A DNA stretch of 64,000 bases, taken from contig NZ_CP194411.1 of NCBI RefSeq assembly GCF_051603425.1, positions 1,922,001 through 1,986,000 of the forward strand, read 5' to 3'. The notes under the pieces were generated by a model. That model worked only from the letters and a program-made list of their open reading frames with translations. It searched no databases and had not been told where the DNA came from. The first letter of the stretch is position 1. Every line of letters starts with the position of its first letter. This document shows, one piece after another, positions 25,527-33,704 of this stretch. Made by a program: the position numbers and the translations under genes. The stretch is from Selenomonas sputigena_A. Its GTDB lineage: Bacteria > Bacillota > Negativicutes > Selenomonadales > Selenomonadaceae.

Positions 25527-26177
25527 TTGCGATTGCGCAGAAAACCATGGGTGGATGAAGCCATTCACGAATATGATGACTTTGTATACCCGAAAGATTG
25601 TCCGGTGGGGGAGAGCGAGAAAGGGCGCTGGCAGGAAATCTTCGGGCGTAAGGCGCCTCTTTTCGTTGAGCTTGGCACGGGCAAAGGGGATTTCATCAGC
25701 CGGATGGCAGAGCTTCATCCCGAGGCGAATTTCATCGGCATCGAGGTGCAGCAGGATGTCTTGATTGCTGCAGCCCGAAAGGTTCGCGAAAAGGGACTGG
25801 AGAATGTGCGTCTGCTCGTCTTTGATATTGCCGGGCTTCGGACGATTTTTTCTCCCGGTGAGATTTCACGTTTTTATGTGAATTTCTGCGACCCTTGGCC
25901 GAAGAAGCGCCACGCGAAGCGCCGCCTTACGCACCGGAATTTTCTTGCGTGCTATGGGGAGCTTCTCTGCGCAGGCGGCAAGCTCCTCTTCAAGACGGAC
26001 AATCGGCCGCTCTTCGACTTTTCGCTTGAGGAGTTCGAGGCCGCAGGCCTCTTTGTCACGGATATTTCTTATGATCTGCATGCCGAGGAGCGGGCGGATA
26101 ACGTGATGACAGAATATGAAAGGAAGTTCAGCGGACAGGGCGAGAAGATCAACCGCTGCGAGGTCACGTTCCCGTGA
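25527..26177 (+). CDS. trmB: tRNA (guanine46-N7)-methyltransferase TrmB
   Basis: SAM-dependent enzyme of 216 residues that makes m7G46 in the tRNA variable loop. Seen: the SAM-binding LFVELGTGKGDFISRMAELHP, FIGIEVQQDVLIAAARKV, the signature FYVNFCDPWPKKRHAKRRLTH, and a C-terminal MTEYERKFSGQGEKINR typical of the family. It begins with TTG 25527 after GGGAGGAAC. The next gene's ribosome-binding site overlaps its stop, so trmB and the SEDS gene are cotranscribed. Confidence 0.95.
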   Translation: MRLRRKPWVDEAIHEYDDFVYPKDCPVGESEKGRWQEIFGRKAPLFVELGTGKGDFISRMAELHPEANFIGIEVQQDVLIAAARKVREKGLENVRLLVFDIAGLRTIFSPGEISRFYVNFCDPWPKKRHAKRRLTHRNFLACYGELLCAGGKLLFKTDNRPLFDFSLEEFEAAGLFVTDISYDLHAEERADNVMTEYERKFSGQGEKINRCEVTFP

Positions 26178-26188
26178 AGGAGGAAAGT

Positions 26189-27400
26189 ATGGAAAAGCAA
26201 GGCGAAAGCGAGAAGGGGAAGAAGGCCTTCTGGGTCAGCGATATGGAGGCTGTGTTTGCCATCTTTATCGTTCTGCTTGTATTCGGCAGCATCAATGTCT
26301 TCAGCTCGAGCTTTGTTCTGGCGGAAACGAATTTTGGTACGCCGTACTTTTTTTTGCAGCGCCAACTGATCAACCTGGCGGCGGGTTTCTTTTGTTTTGT
26401 TTTGGGCTGCCGCGTGAATTACCATCGCTGGCGTTCATGGATGGGGCTCGTCGTATCCATTACGATTCTCGCGCTCATCGCTGTTCTTCTCGTCGGCACG
26501 GAAGTCAACGGTTCGAAGCGCTGGCTGGGCACGGCGGGTCTGCAGATACAGCCGGCTGAGGTCGCAAAGCTTGTTTCGCTGATGCTGATTTCGGCTTATG
26601 CAGCATATCGCGTGCGCAACGACAAGCCCATCGACATCCTCTTCTTCAACCCGCAGTACATGATCGTTCTCTTCATGGGACTGCTGATCGAGCTTGAGCC
26701 GGACGGCGGCACGATGTTCATCGTCGTTTTTGTGCCGTTTGTGCTCATGTGTATTGCAGGGTTGCAGCATACGAAGGTCTTGGGGATGGGAGCTGTTTTT
26801 CTGACGGCCGTTGCCGCTCTTTCCTTCTTGCAGCCGTACCGTCTGGCGCGACTGAAGATCCTGCTGGATCCATGGGCGGACGCACAGGGCATCGGCTATC
26901 AGACGGTGCAGTCGCTTTCGGCCATCGGGTCGGGAGGGCTTACAGGCATGGGGCTCGGCATGGGCGTAAGCAAGTACAGCTATTTGCCCGAGGCGCACAC
27001 GGATTTTGCCTTTGCCATTTTCAGTCAGGAAACGGGGTTTTTCGGTGTTCTCCTGATGCTCGTGCTCTATGCAGCCTTTACCGTCTATGGTGCGCGCATC
27101 GCCAATGCTGCCGCTGACGCTTACGGGCAGTTTCTGGCAACGGGGATCCTGCTCCTGATCAGCGGGCAGGCGATGGTCAATCTCCTGATGGTCGGAGGGC
27201 TCCTGCCTGTCATCGGCGTGCCGCTTCCCTTTATCAGTTATGGCGGCACGTCTCTTATGATCAGCATGGCGAGCGTCGGCATACTTCTAAACATTGGTCA
27301 GCACGGTACGGGCGCATCGAGAAGTGACAGGATGAGGGCGGAGCTCGAGCGAGATGTGGCGCGAAAGAAGGCGGCGCGTCTGCACCTTGTGAAAAAATAA
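26189..27400 (+). CDS. FtsW/RodA/SpoVE family (SEDS) peptidoglycan glycosyltransferase
   Basis: Polytopic inner-membrane protein of 403 residues with about ten hydrophobic spans; SEDS proteins polymerise glycan from lipid II together with a class B penicillin-binding protein. Landmarks: EVNGSKRWLG, then LQIQPAEVAKLVSLM, the catalytic-region EPDGGTMFIV, YLPEAHTDFAFAIFSQETGF and GVPLPFISYGGTSL. ATG 26189 follows AAGGAGG by six bases; the GTG at 26174 is too early. Whether it serves division (FtsW) or elongation (RodA) cannot be decided here as neither a dcw nor a mre cluster is adjacent. Confidence 0.92.
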   Translation: MEKQGESEKGKKAFWVSDMEAVFAIFIVLLVFGSINVFSSSFVLAETNFGTPYFFLQRQLINLAAGFFCFVLGCRVNYHRWRSWMGLVVSITILALIAVLLVGTEVNGSKRWLGTAGLQIQPAEVAKLVSLMLISAYAAYRVRNDKPIDILFFNPQYMIVLFMGLLIELEPDGGTMFIVVFVPFVLMCIAGLQHTKVLGMGAVFLTAVAALSFLQPYRLARLKILLDPWADAQGIGYQTVQSLSAIGSGGLTGMGLGMGVSKYSYLPEAHTDFAFAIFSQETGFFGVLLMLVLYAAFTVYGARIANAAADAYGQFLATGILLLISGQAMVNLLMVGGLLPVIGVPLPFISYGGTSLMISMASVGILLNIGQHGTGASRSDRMRAELERDVARKKAARLHLVKK

Positions 27401-27418
27401 ACAGGTTTTTATTGTCGC

Positions 27419-27460
27419 CTAAGGAATCACTGATAAAATGAAGTCCGTCAGATTGGTGAA
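27419..27460 (+). repeat. Solo left end of the dispersed repeat (copy E)
   Basis: CTAAGGAATCACTGATAAAATGAAGTC matches the left end of the family; after about 40 bases similarity stops. A remnant lying between the SEDS gene and the ppGpp synthetase. Confidence 0.7.
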
Positions 27461-27543
27461 TCCGGCGATGGGAGGTGCAGGAAGGGGAGTTCCTGCCGCT
27501 TTGCTGCAAACGTACAACGCACGCTGGGGAAAGGAGATGCGCC

Positions 27544-28170
27544 GTGAGCATCTACGGACAATATGAAAAGACGCTGGAAGAGATTCTCGCCGATCTGTAC
27601 AGGAAAATCGAGGCCATAGGAGAGGCGGAACGCGAGCGTACAGGCTCGCGCCCCTATGAACATTTGCACAAACGCATTAAAGAGGATAAAAGTATGCGGG
27701 AGAAGTGCCGCAGGAAGGGGCTGCCTGAAACGGAATTTTCTGCCTTGCATGAGGTGCATGATGCCATCGGCATCCGCGTCGTCTGCCGCTTCGTTGACGA
27801 TGTGTATCTTGTCGTCGAGGCGTTGAAGGCGCTGCCCGGCATCGAGGTGTTCGAGGAGAAGGATTATATCCGTGATGTGAAGCCGAATGGGTATCGCAGC
27901 TACCATCTGATCTTGTCCGTCGAAGCCCCTTTTATGGATGTGGAGGGCAAGACGCCGGGGCACTTTTTCGTCGAGCTGCAGCTTCGCACTTTAGCGATGG
28001 ATTCATGGGCGAGCCTCGAGCATGAGATGATGTACAAGCATCGTGTGAAAAATCGCGAACTGCTGGCAGCGGAACTCAAACGCTGCGCTGATGAGCTGGC
28101 GTCCTGCGACTTGTCGATGCAGACGATTCGCGATCAGATTCGAGCCTCCGATGTGGAGCCGACGAGGTGA
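27544..28170 (+). CDS. Small alarmone synthetase (RelA/SpoT domain, RelQ/YjbM-like)
   Basis: A 208-residue single-domain (p)ppGpp synthetase. It has the synthetase core only: HDAIGIRVVCRFVDDVY, DYIRDVKPNGYRSYHLIL with the conserved substrate residues, and VELQLRTLAMDSWASLEHEMMYK; no HD hydrolase, TGS or ACT domain. Such enzymes add pyrophosphate to GDP/GTP under envelope or other stress. GTG 27544 is chosen for the AAAGGAG seven bases upstream; an earlier in-frame start would run into the remnant repeat. It abuts the response regulator gene, so stress alarmone and two-component signalling are probably cotranscribed. Confidence 0.9.
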   Translation: MSIYGQYEKTLEEILADLYRKIEAIGEAERERTGSRPYEHLHKRIKEDKSMREKCRRKGLPETEFSALHEVHDAIGIRVVCRFVDDVYLVVEALKALPGIEVFEEKDYIRDVKPNGYRSYHLILSVEAPFMDVEGKTPGHFFVELQLRTLAMDSWASLEHEMMYKHRVKNRELLAAELKRCADELASCDLSMQTIRDQIRASDVEPTR

Positions 28171-28171
28171 T

Positions 28172-28843
28172 ATGATGAAAATCCTTTTGGCGGAAGATGA
28201 AAAAGATATGGCGGCGGCGCTTGTTGCCGTTCTTGAACATTCAGGCTATGAGGTCGATGCCGTACACGACGGCGAGACTGCGCTGGCTTTGTCCCGGAAG
28301 GGCGCTTATGCCTGTGCCGTGTTCGATGTGATGATGCCTTTGATGGATGGCGTGACGGCTCTGAAGGAGATGCGCGCGTCAGGCGACAGGACGCCCGTGC
28401 TGCTTTTGACAGCGAAAGCGGAAGTTGACGACCGCATCGAAGGACTTGATGCGGGAGCGGACGACTATCTGCCCAAGCCCTTTGCTATGGGAGAATTATT
28501 GGCCCGTCTGCGCTCCTTGACGCGCCGCGCTGAGATCTATATGCCTGCGACCTTGAGCATGGGCTCTGTGACGCTTGATGTCGAAAATCTGGAGCTTTCG
28601 AGCAAGAGCGCGGTCCGTCTTGGCAGCAAGGAGGCGCAGCTCATGCAGTATCTGATGACGAACGCGGGGAAAAGCGTCACGACGGATGAGATTCATGAAC
28701 GCATCTGGCCGGACGGTGAGCAGGATGCGAGCATCGTATGGATGTATATTTCCTATCTGCGGCAAAAGCTCAGGGCCGTGCATGGTGATCTGGAAATCAT
28801 GGGAACGCAGGGGGGCAGTTATACAATCGCTGAGGTGAATTAG
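28172..28843 (+). CDS. Two-component response regulator, OmpR/PhoB family
   Basis: 223 residues: receiver domain (about 3-115) with the acidic pair in LLAEDEKDM, phospho-acceptor Asp52 in VFDVMMPLMDG, Thr80 and Lys102 (PKPF); and a C-terminal winged helix (about 130-222) ending LRAVHGDLEIMGTQGGSYTI. The start is ATG 28172 or 28175, both just after GAGGTG. Its stop is directly followed by the kinase ATG, so the pair is translationally coupled. Confidence 0.94.
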   Translation: MMKILLAEDEKDMAAALVAVLEHSGYEVDAVHDGETALALSRKGAYACAVFDVMMPLMDGVTALKEMRASGDRTPVLLLTAKAEVDDRIEGLDAGADDYLPKPFAMGELLARLRSLTRRAEIYMPATLSMGSVTLDVENLELSSKSAVRLGSKEAQLMQYLMTNAGKSVTTDEIHERIWPDGEQDASIVWMYISYLRQKLRAVHGDLEIMGTQGGSYTIAEVN

Positions 28844-30085
28844 ATGGAAATGATATCGCGGCTGCGGCGCAAGTTTATAGCCCTTGGCACTGCGGCTGTC
28901 GTGCTCATCATTGTCGTCGTGCTCGGCACTTTGAATTTGGTCAGCTTTTACGACGAGGGCAGCAACATGGATGCGGTGCTCCGCTATATCACGCGACATG
29001 GCGGCGTCTTGCCCGAACGCGGCAGCATCCATGACGAAGGCTTCGAGTATACGCCTGAGTTCCTCTATCAGACGCGCTACTATTGGGGAGTATTTTCGGC
29101 CGAAGGTACATTGGATACGGTGAATACAAGCCATATCGCCGCTGTCAGCATGGAGGAGGCGGCGGACCGCATGACGAAAATCCTGGCAAGCCGCCGGATG
29201 CGCGGTAATTACGAAGCCGAAGGCGCCTACTATGCCTATCTCGTCACGCCTCTTGAGGATGGGAACTCCTTTGTTGTCGTCATGGATTGCACGAAGGAGA
29301 TGCAGATGGTCTGGAACGGTCTGCGCTTTTCCGGGTTCATCGGTGTTTTTTGCATTCTGCTCTACGTCGCGCTTGTCGCTTATTTTTCGCGTCGTTTGAT
29401 TGAGCCGTTTGTGCGAAATTTGCGAAGCCAGCGCCAGTTTATCACGAACGCCGGGCATGAGCTCAGGACGCCCATCGCCATTATTTCGGCCAATACGGAA
29501 GTCCTTGAGATAACGACGGGCAGGAACCAATGGACAGAAACCATACTGAAACAGGTCAAGCGTCTCTCCGGCCTCGTCAATGATATGGTGTCGTTGGCGA
29601 AGCTCGAAGAACGCGTGTCGGAAAATTTCCATCCCATCGATGTCAACTGTTCGGAGACAGCACGCGAGGTGGTGGAATCCTTCAGCCAGCCGACAAAGGA
29701 ACAGGGCAAGTCGCTGACTGCGGATATTGCGGAAGATGTTCATGTGCTCGCTGACCAGCGCATCGTCTATACGCTCTTCAACGTCTTTGTGGACAATGCG
29801 GTGAAGTACTGCGATGACGGCGGCACGGTGCGCGTCGTTCTGCGCCCCGGGAAAAAAGGCCGCGGCCTGATTTTTGCCGTGACGAATCCTTATGAGGCAG
29901 GAGCCGGCGTTGATTATTCGCGTTTTTTCGAGCGTTTCTACCGTGCGGATGCGTCGCACAGCAGCGAGAAGGCCGGCTATGGCATCGGCCTGACGATTGC
30001 GGCTGAGATTGTGCGCTATCTCAGCGGCAAGATCGGCGTCAGCTACAAGGACGGCGCAATCACCTTCCGGGCCATGCTGAAGTAA
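28844..30085 (+). CDS. Two-component sensor histidine kinase
   Basis: A 413-residue inner-membrane kinase with two hydrophobic spans (about 12-34 and 164-182) enclosing an extracytoplasmic sensor of about 130 residues. The dimerisation/H box is GHELRTPIAIISANTEVLE with phospho-acceptor His205; then an N box (VFVDNAVKYCDDGG), a DxG-type region and a G2 box YGIGLTIAAEIVRYL. No HAMP domain is evident. The sensed signal is unknown. Partner is the OmpR-type regulator immediately upstream. Confidence 0.93.
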   Translation: MEMISRLRRKFIALGTAAVVLIIVVVLGTLNLVSFYDEGSNMDAVLRYITRHGGVLPERGSIHDEGFEYTPEFLYQTRYYWGVFSAEGTLDTVNTSHIAAVSMEEAADRMTKILASRRMRGNYEAEGAYYAYLVTPLEDGNSFVVVMDCTKEMQMVWNGLRFSGFIGVFCILLYVALVAYFSRRLIEPFVRNLRSQRQFITNAGHELRTPIAIISANTEVLEITTGRNQWTETILKQVKRLSGLVNDMVSLAKLEERVSENFHPIDVNCSETAREVVESFSQPTKEQGKSLTADIAEDVHVLADQRIVYTLFNVFVDNAVKYCDDGGTVRVVLRPGKKGRGLIFAVTNPYEAGAGVDYSRFFERFYRADASHSSEKAGYGIGLTIAAEIVRYLSGKIGVSYKDGAITFRAMLK

Positions 30086-30119
30086 CCTCGTTATATCCCT
30101 TGCAGAAAGGACAGGAAAA

Positions 30120-31235
30120 GTGAAGCTGATTTCTATTGTTGTTCCCGTATTCAATGAGGAGGACAATATCGAGCATTTTCATAAAAAGATCGTTGAGGTC
30201 ATGCGCCATACGGCATACGACTTCGAGCTGATCTTTGTCGATGACGGCTCAAGGGATCGGAGCCGTGAAATCTTGCGCCGCCTTGAAGAGCAGGATGCAC
30301 ATGTGCAGCCGATCTTTCTCTCGCGCAATTTTGGTCATCAGCTTGCTCTGACCTGTGGGCTCGATCATGCGGAAGGCGAGGCCGTCATCATGATGGACGG
30401 CGATATGCAGCATCCGCCCGAACTGATTCCGACGCTGATTCGCAAGTGGGAGCAGGGAAGCGAGGTTGTGCAGACCATTCGGAAAAGCACGGAAGGCGTC
30501 GATTTCCTGAAAAAATATACGTCTTATTATTACTATAAATTATTGAACAGCATATCGCGTGTCCATATCCAGGAAGGCGGTTCCGATTTCCGCCTGATGG
30601 ATCGGAAAGTCGTGCGTGAGTTCCGCCGTTACCGCGAGAGGGCGCGCTTCATTCGCGGTATGATCGGCGCCATGGGCTACCGGCAGACGCAGATCGAGTT
30701 TGTGGCGCCCAAGCGTTTCGCGGGCGTTTCGAAATTTTCCCCGCGCAAGATGCTGCATTTCGCGTTGGATGGCATACTCGCCTACTCAACGGTGCCTTTG
30801 CGTCTTGGTCTTTACGGCGGACTTTTTTGTGGCCTTCTGAGCGTTCTTTTGATGCTGCATGTCCTCTATACGAAATTTGTCGAGGACAGTGCTGTGCCCG
30901 GCTGGGCAACGATTACAGCATGCGTCCTGATCTTCGGCGGCCTGCAGCTCGTGGCGCTCGGCATTCTCGGCGAATATATCGGACGCATTTTCGAGGAAGT
31001 GAAGCGGCGTCCGCTTTACCTCATTGCACGCGGCAAACCGCGCGATGAGGCTCGTGCGGCGGCGAGGGAAGCGCGTGAGGCGAGGGAAGCGGAACGGGAC
31101 GAGGTGCGTGCCGCAGACGACGGCTCGGAGGCTGCGCCGGTGGCCGAAGGAGCGCGGGAAGAAACGCGCGGCAGCCGTGCTGCCGATGAAGCGGCGGAGC
31201 AAGGCAAATGTTTTTCCGAGGAGGAACGGGCATGA
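30120..31235 (+). CDS. Family 2 glycosyltransferase, GtrB/polyprenyl-phosphate type
   Basis: Membrane glycosyltransferase of 371 residues. The GT-A domain starts ISIVVPVFNEEDNIEHF and has FVDDGSRDRS, the metal-binding MMDGDMQHPPELIP and EGGSDFRLMDRKVV. Two hydrophobic spans follow (about 235-260 and 268-292), the arrangement of DPM1/GtrB enzymes that load sugar onto undecaprenyl phosphate for cell-surface glycans. After residue 308 comes an unusual tail of about 60 residues, almost all Ala/Glu/Arg/Asp, likely disordered. Start is GTG 30120 after AAAGGACAGG. The stop overlaps the YitT gene. Confidence 0.9.
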   Translation: MKLISIVVPVFNEEDNIEHFHKKIVEVMRHTAYDFELIFVDDGSRDRSREILRRLEEQDAHVQPIFLSRNFGHQLALTCGLDHAEGEAVIMMDGDMQHPPELIPTLIRKWEQGSEVVQTIRKSTEGVDFLKKYTSYYYYKLLNSISRVHIQEGGSDFRLMDRKVVREFRRYRERARFIRGMIGAMGYRQTQIEFVAPKRFAGVSKFSPRKMLHFALDGILAYSTVPLRLGLYGGLFCGLLSVLLMLHVLYTKFVEDSAVPGWATITACVLIFGGLQLVALGILGEYIGRIFEEVKRRPLYLIARGKPRDEARAAAREAREAREAERDEVRAADDGSEAAPVAEGAREETRGSRAADEAAEQGKCFSEEERA

Positions 31236-32158
31236 CTTTGACGAAACAAGACATCCTCCACGAAGTACGCCGCTACCTTTTTATCCTCTTTGGCTGTGCC
31301 GTTTGCGGGGTGGGCATCAACCTTTTTATTCTGCCGGCGAATCTTTTGACGAATGGCATCGGAGGAATCGCCATTCTGCTTCATTACTTGGCAGGATGGC
31401 CCGTGGGCCTGCAGATTCTCGCCTACAACCTGCCGATCCTCTTTCTTGCGTATCGCTTTGTGGGGCGGCGCTATGCTGTAGACACGATTTTGGGCACGGT
31501 GCTCTTTTCCTTTGGCATCGATTGCTCCAGCTCCTTGGCGCTCCTGCATCCCGTGCAGGATGTCATGCTCAGTGCCATTTTTGGCGGCGTCGTTTCGGGC
31601 ATCGGTTACGGACTTATTTTTCGATACGGCTCGAATACGGGCGGTCTCGATGTCCTCGGGGCGATTTTGAAGAAATATTGGTCCATTGATGTCGGAACCG
31701 GCGTTTTTTTGCTCAACCTATTTGTGATCGCCGCTTCTGCTGCGCTCTTCGGCCTTGAGACGGCGCTCTTCACGATGGTCTGCATCTATGCGACGGCGGA
31801 ACTTACAAATCGCTGGGCAGCGGGCTTCAATCGCGAGAAAGCCATTTTCATTATTTCGGAAGAAAGCCAGAGGATCGGCGAACGCATCATGGAAACGCTG
31901 CATCGCGGCGTTACCTATCTGGAAGGGCGCGGCGGCTTTTTGCAGGAAAAAAAGGCGGTTGCTTTTGTCGTCGTTTCCCTGACCCAGCTCGCACGCGTCA
32001 AGGCGATTTGCGAAACATGCGATCCCAATGCGTTCCTCATCGTTTCCAACGCTTCGGAAGTGCGAGGACGCGGCTTCTCCAAAGAACGCATCCTCTATCA
32101 GTTTGCGAAACGAAATGAAATGATTGAAGAGAGGGAACGGGAAAAAAACGGGGAATAA
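31232..32158 (+). CDS. YitT family membrane protein (DUF161/DUF2179)
   Basis: A 308-residue membrane protein of the YitT family. Five or six hydrophobic spans form the N-terminal two-thirds, with the typical ANLLTNGIGGIAILLHY and RYGSNTGGLDVLGAIL; the C-terminal DUF2179 cytoplasmic domain includes GVTYLEGRGGF and DPNAFLIVSNASEVRGRGF. ATG 31232 overlaps the stop of the glycosyltransferase (ATGA), so the two are coupled. Function of the family is not established. Confidence 0.92.
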   Translation: MTLTKQDILHEVRRYLFILFGCAVCGVGINLFILPANLLTNGIGGIAILLHYLAGWPVGLQILAYNLPILFLAYRFVGRRYAVDTILGTVLFSFGIDCSSSLALLHPVQDVMLSAIFGGVVSGIGYGLIFRYGSNTGGLDVLGAILKKYWSIDVGTGVFLLNLFVIAASAALFGLETALFTMVCIYATAELTNRWAAGFNREKAIFIISEESQRIGERIMETLHRGVTYLEGRGGFLQEKKAVAFVVVSLTQLARVKAICETCDPNAFLIVSNASEVRGRGFSKERILYQFAKRNEMIEEREREKNGE

Positions 32159-32173
32159 AGAAACGATGAAAAA

Positions 32174-32244
32174 CGGCTCTACGATAAATGCGGCAATTCT
32201 CTCTCCACGGTGATGGGAGAACCGCGGCATTTATCATAGAGCCG
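32174..32244 (+). terminator. Large hairpin after the YitT gene
   Basis: 18-bp arms with one mismatch, CGGCTCTACGATAAATGC (174-191) and GCATTTATCATAGAGCCG (227-244), and an inner TCTC.../GGGAGA pairing. There is no T run, so it may be an RNA-stability or Rho-linked structure rather than an intrinsic terminator. Confidence 0.5.
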
Positions 32245-32274
32245 GATGTGTTTGGCATTTTGGAGATAAAAAAG

Positions 32275-32320
32275 AAGGGGCTGTCACATAAGCCGAATTC
32301 GACTCTTGTGACAGTCCCTT
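32275..32320 (-). terminator. Terminator of the tRNA-Pro gene
   Basis: On the - strand, 12-bp arms GGGACTGTCACA / TGTGACAGCCCC (318-307 and 288-277, one mismatch pair) followed by TTCTTTTTTAT. Confidence 0.8.
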
Positions 32321-32335
32321 TTATGTACGGAATAA

Positions 32336-32412
32336 TGGTCGGGATGACAGGATTCGAACCTGCGGCCTCATCGTCCCGAACGATGCGCTCTACCAAGCTG
32401 AGCCACATCCCG
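32336..32412 (-). tRNA. tRNA-Pro (anticodon CGG)
   Basis: A complete cloverleaf on the - strand: acceptor CGGGATG/CATCCCG, D arm with GGCTCAGC...GAGC, anticodon stem CATCG/CGATG with loop TTCGGGA giving anticodon CGG (codon CCG), T arm GCAGG-TTCGAAT-CCTGT, discriminator A and an encoded CCA. It has its own promoter and terminator. The rest of the 517-base gap (32413-32675) holds only the tRNA promoter and the leader of the next gene. Confidence 0.96.
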
Positions 32413-32424
32413 ACAACAATAAAT

Positions 32425-32453
32425 ATTATACTATGGGACTTGCGGAAATGCAA
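32425..32453 (-). promoter_or_regulatory. Promoter of tRNA-Pro
   Basis: On the - strand: TTGCAT (32453-32448), 17-bp spacer, TATAAT (32430-32425), 12 bases before the mature 5' end. Confidence 0.85.
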
Positions 32454-32675
32454 GAGGGGAAAAAGATTTTTATCGCGGGCGGCAGCAGACAGCCGCTTTA
32501 TGCTATGGAAGCAAGGGCACTTTCGGCAGCGTAGGAGATGTACTATCGGAGGAGAAGGGGATACCGGCAAAGATGAGGCGGAGGGAAGAATTCTTTCCGG
32601 CGGAAGGATTTTTCCGGCTCCTTGGGGAATAGAAGAGAAAATAGGAAGGAAGCATTTTGGAGGGGGTACGGCTCG

Positions 32676-33683
32676 ATGTTCCATCTCTATTTGTTTTTGC
32701 TGCTGCTGTCTTTGGGAGCCAGTGTATGGCTCGGCTATGGGCAGAACTTCTGGGGTGCGGCGGCAGCTTTTTTGGTGAGTGGGTTCTGCGGTTGGAGCGC
32801 CGCGAAAGTGCGCGGCAAGGGACGTGCCCCGGGACTGCTTTTCTCAGGACGTCGGCTTAAAGGACTGGAAGGGCCTAAGGCTCCCGTGTTGGAGGCGAGT
32901 TTTGCCAAGGCTGTTGACGACTATAATTATCTTCAGTCGCTGAGGAGCGAGATCAAGGATACGGAAATGGTGCAGGATCTCGTTTCACTGCAGAACATTT
33001 CGGCCAATATGCTGCGCTACATGGAACATCATCCGGAACGTACGGCGCAGGCGGAAGAATTTATCAATATCTATCAGGACAAGACGGTTTCCGTGCTGCG
33101 CCAATATATGGAGCTGGAAGAGACGCAGCTTGCCTCGGCTGAGGTTGCGGCGATGAAAGTACGCGTCAAGGATATGCTCCGCTCCTTTCATGCAGTTTAT
33201 GAGGAGCAGTTCGGGCGCCTTTTGAATTACCAGCTGATGGATCTCGATGCGGAGCTTCAGGTTCTGCAGCGTTCGCTGCAGAAGGACGGCAGAGGGGGAA
33301 AGAACGGCGCAGCGCCGGATGATCCGGCCAAAGACCGTGTCGGAATCGCTGCTGGGAACGTGCCCGAGAGTTTTCTGCGCAGGCAGCCGGCGGGCGGCCA
33401 TTCTTTTTTCTTGGAAAGGCTTGCAGGTCTTGCGCGCGGGACAAGCGTCATCCCGCAGGAGATGTATTGGCATGTCGTGCGCCGCAAGCTGACGGCGTCC
33501 CTGCTCGGCATTTTTTTTGGCGGCTTTGGGGCGCATAAGTTTTTCCTTGGCAAGAATTTTCAGGGGATTGGTTATATCGTCTTTCTATGGACGGGCATCC
33601 CGATCTTTGTCGGCTTCATCGAGGGGGTGCGGTGGCTCTTCATGCCCGTGGACGATTTTTACTTTTCGTATTGTGACGGCTAG
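32676..33683 (+). CDS. XpaC-like protein fused to a C-terminal TM2 domain
   Basis: A 335-residue membrane protein. Two hydrophobic spans at the N-terminus (about 3-45) precede an alpha-helical region typical of the XpaC (5-bromo-4-chloroindolyl phosphate hydrolysis) family, with SLRSEIKDTEMVQDLVSLQNIS. After a variable linker (about 205-255), the C-terminus from about 270 is a TM2 domain: LLGIFFGGFGAHKFFLGKNF and a second span. ATG 32676 follows GGAGGGGG. It is paired with telA 21 bases downstream, as XpaC usually is. The TM2 extension is not usual in the proteins I know. Confidence 0.8.
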   Translation: MFHLYLFLLLLSLGASVWLGYGQNFWGAAAAFLVSGFCGWSAAKVRGKGRAPGLLFSGRRLKGLEGPKAPVLEASFAKAVDDYNYLQSLRSEIKDTEMVQDLVSLQNISANMLRYMEHHPERTAQAEEFINIYQDKTVSVLRQYMELEETQLASAEVAAMKVRVKDMLRSFHAVYEEQFGRLLNYQLMDLDAELQVLQRSLQKDGRGGKNGAAPDDPAKDRVGIAAGNVPESFLRRQPAGGHSFFLERLAGLARGTSVIPQEMYWHVVRRKLTASLLGIFFGGFGAHKFFLGKNFQGIGYIVFLWTGIPIFVGFIEGVRWLFMPVDDFYFSYCDG

Positions 33684-33704
33684 TGCCGAAAAGGGGAATG
33701 TCAA

